From assembly GCA_030426265.1 (NCBI GenBank), contig JAUHYP010000031.1, positions 1 through 36,855 of the forward strand: DNA of 36,855 bases, given 5' to 3'. A program made the position numbers and the translations under genes. Within the stretch, counting starts at the first letter, position 1. Each line of letters starts with the position of its first letter. Positions 19,161 to 27,773 of the stretch are shown here, piece after piece. The stretch comes from Gammaproteobacteria bacterium. Lineage in GTDB: Bacteria > Pseudomonadota > Gammaproteobacteria > Xanthomonadales > SZUA-36. The notes beneath the pieces were generated by a model, which saw only the letters and a list, made by a program, of their open reading frames with translations, did no database searches and was not told the origin of the DNA.

Positions 19161-19190
19161 ATTATACCCGCCTGCCGCGGCGCCGGTCAG
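19161..19190 (-). promoter_or_regulatory. purL: Probable purL promoter
   Basis: On the minus strand a perfect TATAAT (19161-19166) lies 18 bases downstream of CTGACC (19185-19190), which matches the -35 consensus at four of six positions. The -35 overlaps the dsbC stop codon. The expected transcript start is about 50 bases before the TTG of purL. Confidence 0.5.
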
Positions 19191-19984
19191 TTGGCGGAAG
19201 GCGCCTCCGACGCGAGGATGTCCAGGCGCGCGCGCAGCATTTCCGGCTGCATGTAGCCGGGAATCAGGGTGCCGTCGCGGGTGAGAATGGCCGGGGTGCC
19301 CGTGACCCCCAGTTGCTGGCCCAACTCGAACTGCTCGAGCACCGGGTTGTCGCACTGCTCCGGCTCGGGCTCCGCGCCCGATTTGGCCTCGGTCAGGGCG
19401 GCGGGCGGGTCCTCGGCACACCACACGGAAACGTACTTTTCCCAGGAATGCGAGCCGATGCCGGCGCGCGGGAAGGCCATGTAATTGATCTCGATGCCCT
19501 TGTCGTTGTACTCGGACATCTGTTCGTGCAGCTTGCGGCAATAGCCGCAATCGATGTCCGTGAACACGAACAGGCTGTGCACGGTTTCGCCCTCGGGCCT
19601 GAAGCTGATCTGGCGGCCGTCGTCGATGTCCTCGATCAGGTCCTTGCGCACCCCGGCCATCGCCAGGTCCGTGAGATTCACCCGGGAATCGAGATCGAAC
19701 AGCACGCCCTGCAGCAGGTAACCGCCGTCGGAGGATATGTAGACGATGTCGCTGTTGATCTGCGCCTGCAGCAGGCCGTCGACGGGGGTCTCCGAGATGG
19801 CGACGGTGGTCGCCGAAGGCGCGATGCTGCGGATCTTGGCCTCCACGGCGTCGAATCCGGCGACGGGCGCCTGGGCGAGCGCAGGCCCGGCCTGCAGGGA
19901 AATCAGCAGCAGGACGGCGATCGCGGCAATCCAATGCCGGCCACGGCCCGAACGGCCTGGCGTACGTGGGTCGATTGTTTTCAT
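19187..19984 (-). CDS. dsbC: DsbC, periplasmic disulfide isomerase
   Basis: A thiol:disulfide isomerase that repairs wrong disulfides in the periplasm, 265 residues. A signal peptide with an unusually long basic n-region covers about residues 1-38 (LLLISLQAGPALAQA). The dimerisation domain spans about 40-110. The thioredoxin-like domain has the active site CGYC (146-149), a cis-Pro loop GVTGTPAIL and two further cysteines that fit the structural disulfide of DsbC. It follows xerD, an order also seen in E. coli (xerD-dsbC). It could assist folding of cysteine-containing exported proteins such as those at 137-1183. Confidence 0.95.
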   Translation of the reverse strand: MKTIDPRTPGRSGRGRHWIAAIAVLLLISLQAGPALAQAPVAGFDAVEAKIRSIAPSATTVAISETPVDGLLQAQINSDIVYISSDGGYLLQGVLFDLDSRVNLTDLAMAGVRKDLIEDIDDGRQISFRPEGETVHSLFVFTDIDCGYCRKLHEQMSEYNDKGIEINYMAFPRAGIGSHSWEKYVSVWCAEDPPAALTEAKSGAEPEPEQCDNPVLEQFELGQQLGVTGTPAILTRDGTLIPGYMQPEMLRARLDILASEAPSAN

Positions 19985-20093
19985 GGAAGTTTCTTTGTGC
20001 CTTTCGGCCTTGTCGACGTTGTGTGCCCGGACCCTTTAGGACCCGGAACGCATGAAAAGTTCCGGCACGCGCGGCGCCGGGGGCCCGCCGACA

Positions 20094-21032
20094 CTATCCC
20101 CGGGGATGGTGTCGTTCGTGCAGGCGCTTGAGCCCCTCTCGGGCGACGTGAGTATAAATCTGCGTGGTCGAGAGGTCACTATGACCGAGCAGCAACTGGA
20201 CCACGCGCAGGTCCGCGCCGTGGTTGAGCAGGTGCGTGGCGAAGGAATGCCGCAGTCCGTGCGGCGAGATCGGCTGCTCGATGCCGGCGGCCAGGGCATG
20301 CTGCTTCACCCGGTGCCAGAAGGCCTGTCGGGTCATGCCCGCACGACGTGCGGTGACGAAGACCTCCGGCACCGTGGCGCCTTTCACCAGGCCGGGCCGC
20401 GCCTCCTCCAGCCAGCGCCGCAGCCAGCGCCCCGCCTCTTCGCCCAGGGGCACCAGGCGCTCCTTGTTGCCCTTGCCCAGCACCCGCACCACGCCCTGGT
20501 TCAGGGACAGGTTCGGCAACTGCAGGTTGACCAGCTCGCTCACGCGCAGACCGGTGGCGTACATCAGTTCGAGCATGGCCCGGTCGCGTACGCCCACCGG
20601 GTCGTCGGTGTCCGGGGCCTGCAACAGGCGCTCGACCTGCTCCTCGCTCAGGGCCTTGGGCAGGCTGCGGCCCAGCTTGGGGCTTTCGATCAGGGCGGTG
20701 GGGTCTTCGCCACGGCGGCGCTCGCGCACCAGCCAGCGGTAGTACTGGCGGAAGCCGGAGAGGTAGCGCGCCACGGAACGTGGGCTCAGGCCGCTGCGCA
20801 TCTGCTCGCCCAGGAAGCCGAGCAGGTCGTCGCGGCGGGCGTCTTGAAGGGAACGGCCACGCCCGTCGAGGTGACGGGCGAGTTTGAGCAGGTCGCGACG
20901 ATAGCCTTCCAGCGTGTTGCGGCTCAGGCCGCGTTCCGCCCAGAGGGCGTCGAGGAAGGCGTCGATTTCGCCGGCGGCGCTCAGCGGCTGGCGCCGCGGC
21001 GGGCCTCTTCCTCGCGCATGTGGGCCAGCCAC
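20094..21032 (-). CDS. xerD: XerD tyrosine recombinase
   Basis: A site-specific recombinase that resolves chromosome dimers at dif together with XerC and FtsK. The SAM-like N-terminal DNA-binding domain covers about 20-115. The catalytic domain has Arg163 (GLRVSEL), Lys187 (GKGNK), His258 and Arg261 (PHGLRHSFATHL), His284 (LLGHSDLSTTQIYTH) and the nucleophile Tyr293. The longest start is GTG 21032, which overlaps the preceding TPR gene by 52 bases and gives a longer N-terminus than E. coli XerD. A CTG at 20984, overlapping the TPR stop, would give a more standard protein. The start is therefore uncertain. Nothing suggests it belongs to a mobile element. Confidence 0.93.
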   Translation of the reverse strand: MAGPHARGRGPPRRQPLSAAGEIDAFLDALWAERGLSRNTLEGYRRDLLKLARHLDGRGRSLQDARRDDLLGFLGEQMRSGLSPRSVARYLSGFRQYYRWLVRERRRGEDPTALIESPKLGRSLPKALSEEQVERLLQAPDTDDPVGVRDRAMLELMYATGLRVSELVNLQLPNLSLNQGVVRVLGKGNKERLVPLGEEAGRWLRRWLEEARPGLVKGATVPEVFVTARRAGMTRQAFWHRVKQHALAAGIEQPISPHGLRHSFATHLLNHGADLRVVQLLLGHSDLSTTQIYTHVAREGLKRLHERHHPRG

Positions 21033-22249
21033 TGCTGCGCCTGGTTGCGCACTTCCGGGAAGCGGCTGGCGCGGTTCCAGGCAGTGCTGGCCTGGCTCCA
21101 GTTGCCGCGGCTGAATTCGCTCATGCCCAGCATGACCCAGGCCTCGCCGGTCTGGCGGTCGCTCAGGCCGCCTTTCTCGATGGCGGCGCCGAGGGCTTCC
21201 ACGGCTTCATCCCAGCGCTCCATGTCGACGAGGATGTAGCCGCGCCGCAGGTCGATCTTGCCGGCGTCGGCCACCTGGCCCGCTTTCTCGAAGGCCGCCA
21301 GGGCCTCCTCGTATTCCTCGGCGGCGTACCAGTTGTCGCCGGTGGCGGTCCAGTAACGCTCCTCGTTGCCGATGATGCCGTCATCGAGGCCCTTCTGCAT
21401 GACCTGGGCGGCCTTGTAGGGCACGTCCTGGAAGGCGTACATGTTGGCGAGGTAGAGCAGGTCGCCTTCCTTGTCCAGCAGGCCCTTGCGGTTTGCCAGG
21501 GCCATGACGGACAGGGCTTTCGCCTCGTTCTCGAGCTTGTAGTAGGTGTTGGAAAGCTGGGTCCAGTAGGCCTTCTTGTCCGGCCAGCGGCTGACCATGA
21601 TCTCCAGCGTGTCGGCTGCCTGCGTGAACTGTTCGAGCTCGTAGTGGGACGCCAGCTTCAGGGCGTACCAGTTTTCCTTCGGGTTCTCGTCCATCGAAAT
21701 GGCGGTGTCGATGGATTCGATCACCTTGGGCCATTCCTTCTTCTGCGCCTCGATGGAACCCTTCAGCACGTAGGCCGCCGCGGTGTGCTCTTCCACCGGC
21801 ACCTTGCAGAACCACAGGTCCAGCTTGTCCAGGGCTTCGTCGAAACGCTCCTGGGCGTAGTAGAGCTGGGCGATCTGGTACATCAGCGAGTAGTGCGTGC
21901 GGTTCGGCAGGGCGTTGAGCTGGACGGCCAACTCGAAGTCCTTCAGGGACTGGTCGTAATTGCCCTGCGCCCAGTTCACCTGGCCGATGCCCTGGGCGAC
22001 CACGGCCTTGACGTAGTCGTCCCTGGCACGGTTGCGCAGGTAGTTGAGGTTGTCCATGGCGGCCGAGTAGTTCTCCTCGCCGACCTGCTCGAACGCCTCA
22101 TTCATGCGTTTCCAGGTCGCTTCGTCCATCAGGCCCTGCTTGATGTCGCGTTCTTCGCCGCAGGCGCCGGCCTGGGCCTGCGCGGGGGAATGGACCAGCA
22201 GTCCCGCTGCGAGCAGGGCCGACAGGGAGAGGTAAATGCCGTATTTCAT
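20981..22249 (-). CDS. Periplasmic TPR protein of the TonB2-type unit
   Basis: A 422-residue tetratricopeptide protein exported to the periplasm. ATG 22249 gives a clear signal peptide (MKYGIYLSLSALLAAGLLVHSPAQAQA) with AAGGA upstream; another ATG at 22267 overlaps the tonB stop as ATGA and would add six residues. The mature part is mostly helical TPR-like repeats, for example WAQGNYDQSLKDFELAVQL and WYAAEEYEEALAAFEKAGQV. In Vibrio and Shewanella a TPR protein follows the TonB2 genes; its role there is thought to be in assembling or assisting the complex. It is the last gene of the six-gene unit. Confidence 0.88.
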   Translation of the reverse strand: MKYGIYLSLSALLAAGLLVHSPAQAQAGACGEERDIKQGLMDEATWKRMNEAFEQVGEENYSAAMDNLNYLRNRARDDYVKAVVAQGIGQVNWAQGNYDQSLKDFELAVQLNALPNRTHYSLMYQIAQLYYAQERFDEALDKLDLWFCKVPVEEHTAAAYVLKGSIEAQKKEWPKVIESIDTAISMDENPKENWYALKLASHYELEQFTQAADTLEIMVSRWPDKKAYWTQLSNTYYKLENEAKALSVMALANRKGLLDKEGDLLYLANMYAFQDVPYKAAQVMQKGLDDGIIGNEERYWTATGDNWYAAEEYEEALAAFEKAGQVADAGKIDLRRGYILVDMERWDEAVEALGAAIEKGGLSDRQTGEAWVMLGMSEFSRGNWSQASTAWNRASRFPEVRNQAQQWLAHMREEEARRGASR

Positions 22250-22263
22250 GTCACTACCGTCCT

Positions 22264-22896
22264 TCATCCCTGGTCGAGGGAGAAATCGAGGGTTTGTGTG
22301 GCCAGGCGTTCGACCGCCACGCCATCGACCACGCGCGGCTTGAACTTCCACTTGATGATGGCGCGCAGGGCCTCACGGTTGAACACGCGGGGCGGTTCGG
22401 CGTCGATGACGCGCGGGTTGCTGACCGTGCCGGCCGGCGTGATGGTGAACTCGACCTTCACCCAGCCTTCCAGGCCCTGGAGCGCCGCGTCACGCGGGTA
22501 TACCGGCGTGATGCGCACGATGGGGATCACGTCCCCCTCCTCGGTCTGGTCCACCTGGCCGAAGTTGCCGATGAACATGCCATCGCCACCCGACATCGGA
22601 TTGTCGAGGTTGGGCATGTCGATCTTCGGCATGTTCTGCACCACCTGCTGCTTGTTGACTTCCATCTTGGGCGGCGGGGGCGGCTCCTTGGGCGGCGGAG
22701 GCGGCTTGGGCTTGCGGCGCTCGCGGCGCGCAACGTCGTCCGGGATGTCGACCGGCCCGAAACGGATGCCGGAGATGGCTTCCAGGTCCTGGTTGACGCC
22801 TTCGCCGGAGGAAATCAGCTTGTGCATGAAGATGAACAGGCCGAAGGTCACTCCCACTGCGAGCAGCGCGGCGATGGGGGTTCGCAGTTTGTTCAT
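22264..22896 (-). CDS. tonB: TonB family energy transducer (TonB2 type)
   Basis: The periplasm-spanning link between ExbB/ExbD and outer-membrane receptors, 210 residues. An N-terminal anchor (about 7-24, AALLAVGVTFGLFIFMHK) contains the conserved His. A short Pro/Lys-rich stretch (KPKPPPPPKEPPPPPK, about 62-77) follows. The TonB C-terminal domain covers about 120-205 with RITPVYPRDAALQGLEGWVKVEFTITPAGTV and FNREALRAIIKWKFKP. The small size and short Pro region match TonB2 proteins rather than E. coli TonB. It lies 19 bases after exbD. Confidence 0.95.
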   Translation of the reverse strand: MNKLRTPIAALLAVGVTFGLFIFMHKLISSGEGVNQDLEAISGIRFGPVDIPDDVARRERRKPKPPPPPKEPPPPPKMEVNKQQVVQNMPKIDMPNLDNPMSGGDGMFIGNFGQVDQTEEGDVIPIVRITPVYPRDAALQGLEGWVKVEFTITPAGTVSNPRVIDAEPPRVFNREALRAIIKWKFKPRVVDGVAVERLATQTLDFSLDQG

Positions 22897-22915
22897 GGCT
22901 TGCTGGCTCCTGCCC

Positions 22916-23317
22916 TCAATTGGGCGGCTCGGCGGAAATGGCGATGCCCTGGATGCCGGCGAGTTTCACCTGGTCCATGACCTGGGTGACCACGCCGATG
23001 CGCGAGCCCTTGTCCGCCACGATCACGACGCTGCCTTCCGGGTTCTCGGCCTTGGCACGCTCGACCATGGCGCGCACTTCGCGCACCTCGATGCGGCGCT
23101 TGTTCATCCACACCTCGTCGTTAGAGCGGATACCGACCAGGATGGTTCCCTTCTGCAGGCGCACGGCCTGCTCCGCGTCGGGCTTGATGATGTCGGCACC
23201 GGTCTCCTTGGTGAAGGAGGTGGTGACGATGAAGAAGATCAACATGATGAACACGATGTCGAGCATCGGCGTGATGTTGATCTCCGCGTCTTCGGTATGT
23301 GCATGCCGTCGGGCCAT
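22916..23317 (-). CDS. exbD: ExbD biopolymer transport protein
   Basis: The inner-membrane partner of ExbB in proton-driven energisation of TonB, 133 residues. One transmembrane segment (about 19-35) carries the conserved proton-path Asp20 in INITPMLDIVFIMLIFFIV. The periplasmic domain follows, ending in QGIAISAEPPN. ATG 23317 lies 51 bases after exbB. Confidence 0.96.
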   Translation of the reverse strand: MARRHAHTEDAEINITPMLDIVFIMLIFFIVTTSFTKETGADIIKPDAEQAVRLQKGTILVGIRSNDEVWMNKRRIEVREVRAMVERAKAENPEGSVVIVADKGSRIGVVTQVMDQVKLAGIQGIAISAEPPN

Positions 23318-23368
23318 GCGTCGGTCTCCATGTCAGCCCGCCGCGCCGGGGCGCGGCGGACGGGTGGT

Positions 23369-23896
23369 TCAGGCGTGATGCTGCAGGGCGTCCTCGAGCT
23401 CCTCGGTTTCCGTGGCGGCCTTGTGTTCCAGCCAGGTGCCGAAGTAGACGCCGGAGAGCGCGGCGACCATGCCCGCCATGGTGGGTACGGTGGCCTTGGA
23501 CACCCCCGCCGCCATGGCGCGGGCGTTGCCGCTGCCGCTGTAGGTCATCACGTCGAACACCGAGACCATGCCGGTCACGGTGCCCATGAGGCCCAGCAGC
23601 GGGCAGATGGCGATCAGGGCCTTGATGAGCCCGATGTTGCGCTTGAGCGCCACGTTGGTCTCGGAAATGAGCTGCTCACGGACCCGCTTCGCGTACCACG
23701 ATGTGGTGTCCGCACGCGTTTCCCACTGCTCGATCATGCCCTTCATGGCGTTCGGGTGGACCCGGTAGAAGTACCACAGACGCTCGAGAATGAACGTCCA
23801 CATCAGGACCAGCGTGAAGGCGATGGCATACAGCACATCGCCCCCAAGCTCGATGAAGTCCCGGATGGACGCTACGGCGTCATAAAACCAGATCAT
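23369..23896 (-). CDS. exbB: ExbB proton channel (MotA/TolQ/ExbB family)
   Basis: A 175-residue inner-membrane protein with three hydrophobic helices and the family signature ICPLLGLMGTVTGMVSVFDVM (about 97-117), followed by GVSKATVPTMAGMVAALSGVYF. It forms the proton channel with ExbD. ATG 23896 overlaps the stop of the preceding TtpC-like gene by four bases (ATGA), so the two are translated together. Confidence 0.95.
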   Translation of the reverse strand: MIWFYDAVASIRDFIELGGDVLYAIAFTLVLMWTFILERLWYFYRVHPNAMKGMIEQWETRADTTSWYAKRVREQLISETNVALKRNIGLIKALIAICPLLGLMGTVTGMVSVFDVMTYSGSGNARAMAAGVSKATVPTMAGMVAALSGVYFGTWLEHKAATETEELEDALQHHA

Positions 23897-25254
23897 CCAT
23901 TACGCTCCGCGATGCGGGCCACGATGCCGGCGGCCTGCTCTTCCAGCACCTGGATCAGGGCCTTGGCCTTGCCCTGCAGGAAGCTGTGGAACAGCGTCAG
24001 CGGAATGGCCACGACCAGGCCGAGCACGGTGGTGACCAGGGCGGTCGAGATGCCGCCGGCCATCATGCGCGGATCGCCCGTGCCGAACAGGGTGATCATC
24101 TGGAAGGTCGCGATCATGCCCACCACGGTACCCAGCAGGCCGAGCAGCGGGGCCACCACGTACAGCACCTTGATGAAGCTCAGGCCGCTTTCCAGGGGCG
24201 CGGTTTCGCGCAGGATGGCTTCGTCCAGCTTCAGCTCGAGGGTCTCGATGTCCGATTGCGGGTTGTCGGCGTACACCGCCATCACGCGGCCCAGCGGGTT
24301 GGACTTGTTGGGCGAGTCGGACTTGAGCTGGCGGCTGATCTTGCCGCCGGTGGAGTACAGCACGATGGCCTTCCACAGGCACAGCAGCAGGCCGAGCAGG
24401 CCGACGCCGATGATGACGTAGCCCACGGGGCCGCCGTCTTCCTTCACGCGCTCGATCGGCGACTTGCTCTGCACCACGGCGCGCAGGATCTGGCCGCGGG
24501 AGAAGTCGACGGCCATGTCCACCGGCTCGCCGGCGGTCGCGCCCTGCAGGTCGGAGGCCATGGAGGCGTAGCGATCAGAGGGCTGGCGGGCCAGTTCGAT
24601 CAGGTTCTCGTCGCTCTTGCTCGGATCCCAGTCGAGAAAGCTGCCGTTGCTCACGGCGTTGAACACGCCGACGCGCACGACTTCCTGCTCGGTCTTCTCG
24701 CCATTGGCGAGTTCGACCGGGCCGGTGAACTTCACGACCTTGCCGGCCTGGGCGATCTCCGTGACCATCGCCGACCACAGCTGGCGCAGTTCGCCCACGG
24801 TGGGCAGTTCGCGGCGCTGGGCCAGTTCGGACAGGAACTCACCACGGCCCGGGAACTGGGCGGACACCATGGAATCGCTGAGCGTGGACTGCACGTCACC
24901 GGACGCCTGGCGCACGATGCCGAACAGTTCGCCCAGGTTGCCCATGCGCTCGGCGAGCACGGTTTCGAGCTCGGCGAGCTGGCGCTCGTTCTGGTCGTAT
25001 TCGGCCTTGAGTCGGTCGCTGCGCGCCTCCTCGTTGGCCAGCTCCTGGCGCGCACGCTGCAGCAGCTGCTGCTGGTTGTTGCGGTCACGCTGGAATTCCG
25101 CCTCGCGCTGGGCGTTGATCTGGCCTTCCTGGGCGACCGCGCGCTGCACCTGTTGCGCGAGCTCTTCCAGGGTCTGGCCGAGTGCGGTGCCGCTGAGGGC
25201 CAGCAGCGACGCGGCGAGGGTGATCTTCATCGTCTTCACGTTGGGAGTTCTCAC
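23893..25254 (-). CDS. ttpC: TtpC-like long ExbB-family protein
   Basis: A 453-residue protein with a signal peptide (about 1-27, ending ALGQ), a periplasmic coiled-coil region (about 28-115, rich in Arg, Gln and Glu), a mixed periplasmic domain and then a transmembrane helix (GGPVGYVIIGVGLLGLLLCLWKAIVLYS). It ends in an ExbB/TolQ-like domain with LLGLLGTVVGMIATFQMITLFGTGDPRMMAGGIS. This matches TtpC, the extra component of TonB2 systems in Vibrio. The start is GTG 25254, chosen because GGAGGT lies six bases upstream and the codon overlaps the preceding stop (GTGA); an ATG at 25230 would remove eight residues. It is coupled at both ends. Confidence 0.92.
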   Translation of the reverse strand: MRTPNVKTMKITLAASLLALSGTALGQTLEELAQQVQRAVAQEGQINAQREAEFQRDRNNQQQLLQRARQELANEEARSDRLKAEYDQNERQLAELETVLAERMGNLGELFGIVRQASGDVQSTLSDSMVSAQFPGRGEFLSELAQRRELPTVGELRQLWSAMVTEIAQAGKVVKFTGPVELANGEKTEQEVVRVGVFNAVSNGSFLDWDPSKSDENLIELARQPSDRYASMASDLQGATAGEPVDMAVDFSRGQILRAVVQSKSPIERVKEDGGPVGYVIIGVGLLGLLLCLWKAIVLYSTGGKISRQLKSDSPNKSNPLGRVMAVYADNPQSDIETLELKLDEAILRETAPLESGLSFIKVLYVVAPLLGLLGTVVGMIATFQMITLFGTGDPRMMAGGISTALVTTVLGLVVAIPLTLFHSFLQGKAKALIQVLEEQAAGIVARIAERNG

Positions 25255-26027
25255 TGGGCCACCTCCGGTCCCGGCACGGGCAGGGTGACGAGGTCAGGCG
25301 CCTTCTCGTTGCGGGCGATGGACAGGCCTTCCTTCACTTCCAGGCGGTAGCGGTCCGGCAGCGCCTCGAACGTGCGCGTCGACGGATTGAACCAGCCGGT
25401 GGTCTGCTGGTCGCTGGTCTGGTAGAGCAGCAGGGTGCGGCCGATGCGCAGGAATTCCACGGTCTGGCCCGTGGTGGGCAGCGCCTCGGAGTAGGCCTCG
25501 GTGGTACGGCCGTACTCGAGCTCGCCCTGGTAGGCCTCCATGATGCGACGGTATTTCTCGGACGTCGTCACATCGGCCTGGTCCATCATGTCGCGCAGGC
25601 GCAGCACGCGCTCGCGACGCTCTTCCAGGCGGAAGGGCATGTCGGCCTCGACGATCTGGTCCAGGGTGTCGATCATTTCCAGCATCAGCGGCACGACGCC
25701 ACGGTTCGTGCTCTCCAGGCCTTCGAGCTGGTTGTTGATGGACACCACCTCCGCGCGCTGGTCGCTGACCACCTTCTCGAGCTGCTCGTTGTAGATGCGC
25801 AGGCTCTCGGTTTCCCGCACCACGGCGCGGAACTCGGCGATGAGGTCGGCTGTCTGCTGGGCCAGTTGGGAAATGCGTTTCTGGGAGGCGGCCGCGTCGG
25901 TGTTGATCTTGCTTTCCGTCCCGACGGTGTTGTCGAGCAGGACCTGGGCCTGGGCCCCCGAGACCAGCAGGACGGCGCTCGCCGCCATGCCCAGTGCCAG
26001 GGGTTTGAATCCGGTTTTTTGTGGCAT
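25251..26027 (-). CDS. DUF3450 periplasmic coiled-coil protein
   Basis: A 258-residue exported protein. ATG 26027 gives a signal peptide ending in SGAQAQ with GGAA upstream. Residues 45-115 are a strong coiled coil (RISQLAQQTADLIAEFRAVVRETE and onward), followed by the conserved EMIDTLDQIVEADMPF and TLLLYQTSDQQTTGWFNP segments of the DUF3450 family. Genes of this family regularly head TonB2/TtpC clusters; the role is not established. It is the first gene of the minus-strand unit. The 124-base divergent gap to the RDD gene shows no clear promoter. Confidence 0.9.
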   Translation of the reverse strand: MPQKTGFKPLALGMAASAVLLVSGAQAQVLLDNTVGTESKINTDAAASQKRISQLAQQTADLIAEFRAVVRETESLRIYNEQLEKVVSDQRAEVVSINNQLEGLESTNRGVVPLMLEMIDTLDQIVEADMPFRLEERRERVLRLRDMMDQADVTTSEKYRRIMEAYQGELEYGRTTEAYSEALPTTGQTVEFLRIGRTLLLYQTSDQQTTGWFNPSTRTFEALPDRYRLEVKEGLSIARNEKAPDLVTLPVPGPEVAQ

Positions 26028-26151
26028 TGCGTTTTCCAGTTTTTTGACGATAACGAGTGCGCCGGGCCCGATTTCACGGCCCTGGCGCATCCACCATGGA
26101 AGACAGGGCGAGTCAGGATACCTGAACCCAACCGCAAAATTCCACATCACT

Positions 26152-26661
26152 ATGCAAACGGCGCGCCGACCGCCATCATGGATTCCCGAGCCCGTCGACG
26201 AGCCCCGCGTGACCGATCCAGCCCCCGATACGAACCCGGAACCCGCCCCGCCGGCGCGCCCGTGCGGCCTGCTGCGCCGCCTGCTGATCATGCTTTACGA
26301 CCTGCTGCCGGTGGTCGCCACCGTCATGCTCGCGGCGCTGGTCGCCCTGCCCTTCACCGGGGACGGCGTGCGCCTGGGCCTGGACCCGCTATACACCCTC
26401 TATGTACTGGCGGCCTGGTTCGCCTACCTGGGCCTGTGCTGGACCCGGGCGGGACAGACACTGGGCATGCGCGCCTGGAAGGTCCGCATCGTCGACGAAA
26501 CAGGGGCGCGGCCCGGCTGGCGCGCCGCCGGCCTGCGTTTTGCGGCGTCCTGGTTGTCGGCCCTTCCACTGGGCATGGGCTTCGTGATGAGCGCCTTCGG
26601 CGAGGAAAGAATGGCCTGGCACGACCGCCTGAGCGGCACCCGACTGGTGCGCCTGCCCTGA
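26152..26661 (+). CDS. RDD family membrane protein
   Basis: A 169-residue membrane protein. A proline-rich N-terminus of about 40 residues is followed by an Arg-containing first helix (GLLRRLLIMLYDLLPVVATVMLAALVAL), a second helix (TLYVLAAWFAYLGLCW) and the typical GQTLGMRAWKVRIVDETGARPGW segment, then a third helix and a WHDRLSGTRLV ending. This is the RDD domain pattern. Substrate unknown; some family members act in ion exchange. The start is uncertain: ATG 26152 lacks a clear ribosome-binding site and GTG 26209 is an alternative. It lies tail to tail with lptG. Confidence 0.85.
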   Translation: MQTARRPPSWIPEPVDEPRVTDPAPDTNPEPAPPARPCGLLRRLLIMLYDLLPVVATVMLAALVALPFTGDGVRLGLDPLYTLYVLAAWFAYLGLCWTRAGQTLGMRAWKVRIVDETGARPGWRAAGLRFAASWLSALPLGMGFVMSAFGEERMAWHDRLSGTRLVRLP

Positions 26662-26687
26662 GGTCTGCACCGCGGCGGGCCACCGGA

Positions 26688-27773
26688 TCAGACCGAGCGG
26701 CGCAACACCAGGATCACCACCGCCGCCAGCGCCAGCGAAGGCAGGCCCGCGCCCACCCACGACGGCAGGGCGTAGGCCTCGCTGAAGTTCTGCATCGTCT
26801 TGCCGACGATCATGAAGACCCCGCCCAGGGACATCCCGATGAACACCCGCAACCCCAGGCTGTGCGTCCGCGCCGTGCCGAACAGGAAGGGCATTCCCGC
26901 GAGGACCAGGGCCAGCACCGACACCGGGAACAGCGCCTTGCTCCACAACACCGAGGAATAGGCGCGGTCGTCCAGGCCGTTGAGGCGCAGGTACCGGACC
27001 TGGTCGACGATGTCGCGCATGGACATGTAACGCGGACGCACCACCGCCGTGGCCAGCAACTCGGGTTCGAAACCGACCGCCCAGGGACGTTCGGCCTCCC
27101 AGAGCAACTGCACCACATCCTCCTCGATGGTGATGCGGGTGTTGTCCTCCAGGCGCCAGGATTCGCCGTCGTGGACGGCCTGCGCGGATCGGTCCACCCG
27201 TTCCAGGCCATGTTCGTCGTCGAAGGTGAAACGCACGACATCGTGCAGGGTGACCTCGGGCGATTCCTCGTCCGCGTACACCACGCTGCGGCCGATGCTG
27301 ATGAAGTGGTTGCCGTCGCGGATCCACATGGCCACGTCGCCGGCGCCGATGCTGCTCGCCTCCAGGCGCGTTTCCTTCAGTGCCCGGGCCTGCTGCTCCG
27401 CGGGGGGCATGATCCATTCACCCATCGCCATCACCACGGCGGTGAGCAGCAACACCGCCCCGAGCACCGAACCGGAAATGCGCAGGCGCGAGACGCCCGC
27501 AGTGCGGAAGGCCACCAGCTCGTTGCCCGCGGCCAGGGCGCCGACGCCGATCATGGCGCCCAGCAGCGCGGACACGGGAAAGACGATGTAGGCCGCGTTG
27601 GCGGACTTGAGAAAGACGTAACCCACCACCTCGCTCAGCTGCGCCCCGGTTTCGGAGTCGCCCAGCTGGTCGAGGAAGGTGAACATGGCCATCAGCAGGG
27701 TGAGCGCCACCCACACGCCGAGCACGCCCGCCAAGGCGGTGCGGCCGATGTAGAGGTCGACAAGCTTGATCAC
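26688..27773 (-). CDS. lptG: LptG, LPS export permease
   Basis: One of two permease subunits of the LptB2FGC transporter that extracts lipopolysaccharide from the inner membrane, 361 residues. It has six hydrophobic helices in two groups of three around a periplasmic beta-jellyroll-like domain (about 130-265). The start GTG 27773 overlaps the lptF stop as GTGA. The VIKLVDLYIGRTALAGVLGVW start and the YVFLKSANAAYIVFPVSALLGAMIGVGALA helix are typical. The pairing with lptF is usual. Confidence 0.95.
   Translation of the reverse strand: MIKLVDLYIGRTALAGVLGVWVALTLLMAMFTFLDQLGDSETGAQLSEVVGYVFLKSANAAYIVFPVSALLGAMIGVGALAAGNELVAFRTAGVSRLRISGSVLGAVLLLTAVVMAMGEWIMPPAEQQARALKETRLEASSIGAGDVAMWIRDGNHFISIGRSVVYADEESPEVTLHDVVRFTFDDEHGLERVDRSAQAVHDGESWRLEDNTRITIEEDVVQLLWEAERPWAVGFEPELLATAVVRPRYMSMRDIVDQVRYLRLNGLDDRAYSSVLWSKALFPVSVLALVLAGMPFLFGTARTHSLGLRVFIGMSLGGVFMIVGKTMQNFSEAYALPSWVGAGLPSLALAAVVILVLRRSV

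Noticed and set aside
17159-20131. A 990-codon plus-strand open frame across purL and dsbC
   Set aside because: Antisense shadow of purL and dsbC, both with complete catalytic motifs on the minus strand.
20094-21032. Tyrosine recombinase considered as an integrase of a mobile element
   Set aside because: It matches XerD, is beside dsbC as in E. coli, and there is no tRNA, attachment repeat or phage gene nearby.
21020-24421. A 1133-codon plus-strand open frame across the TonB unit
   Set aside because: It spans several well-supported minus-strand genes and gaps; low-complexity Val/His/Gly sequence without a recognisable domain.
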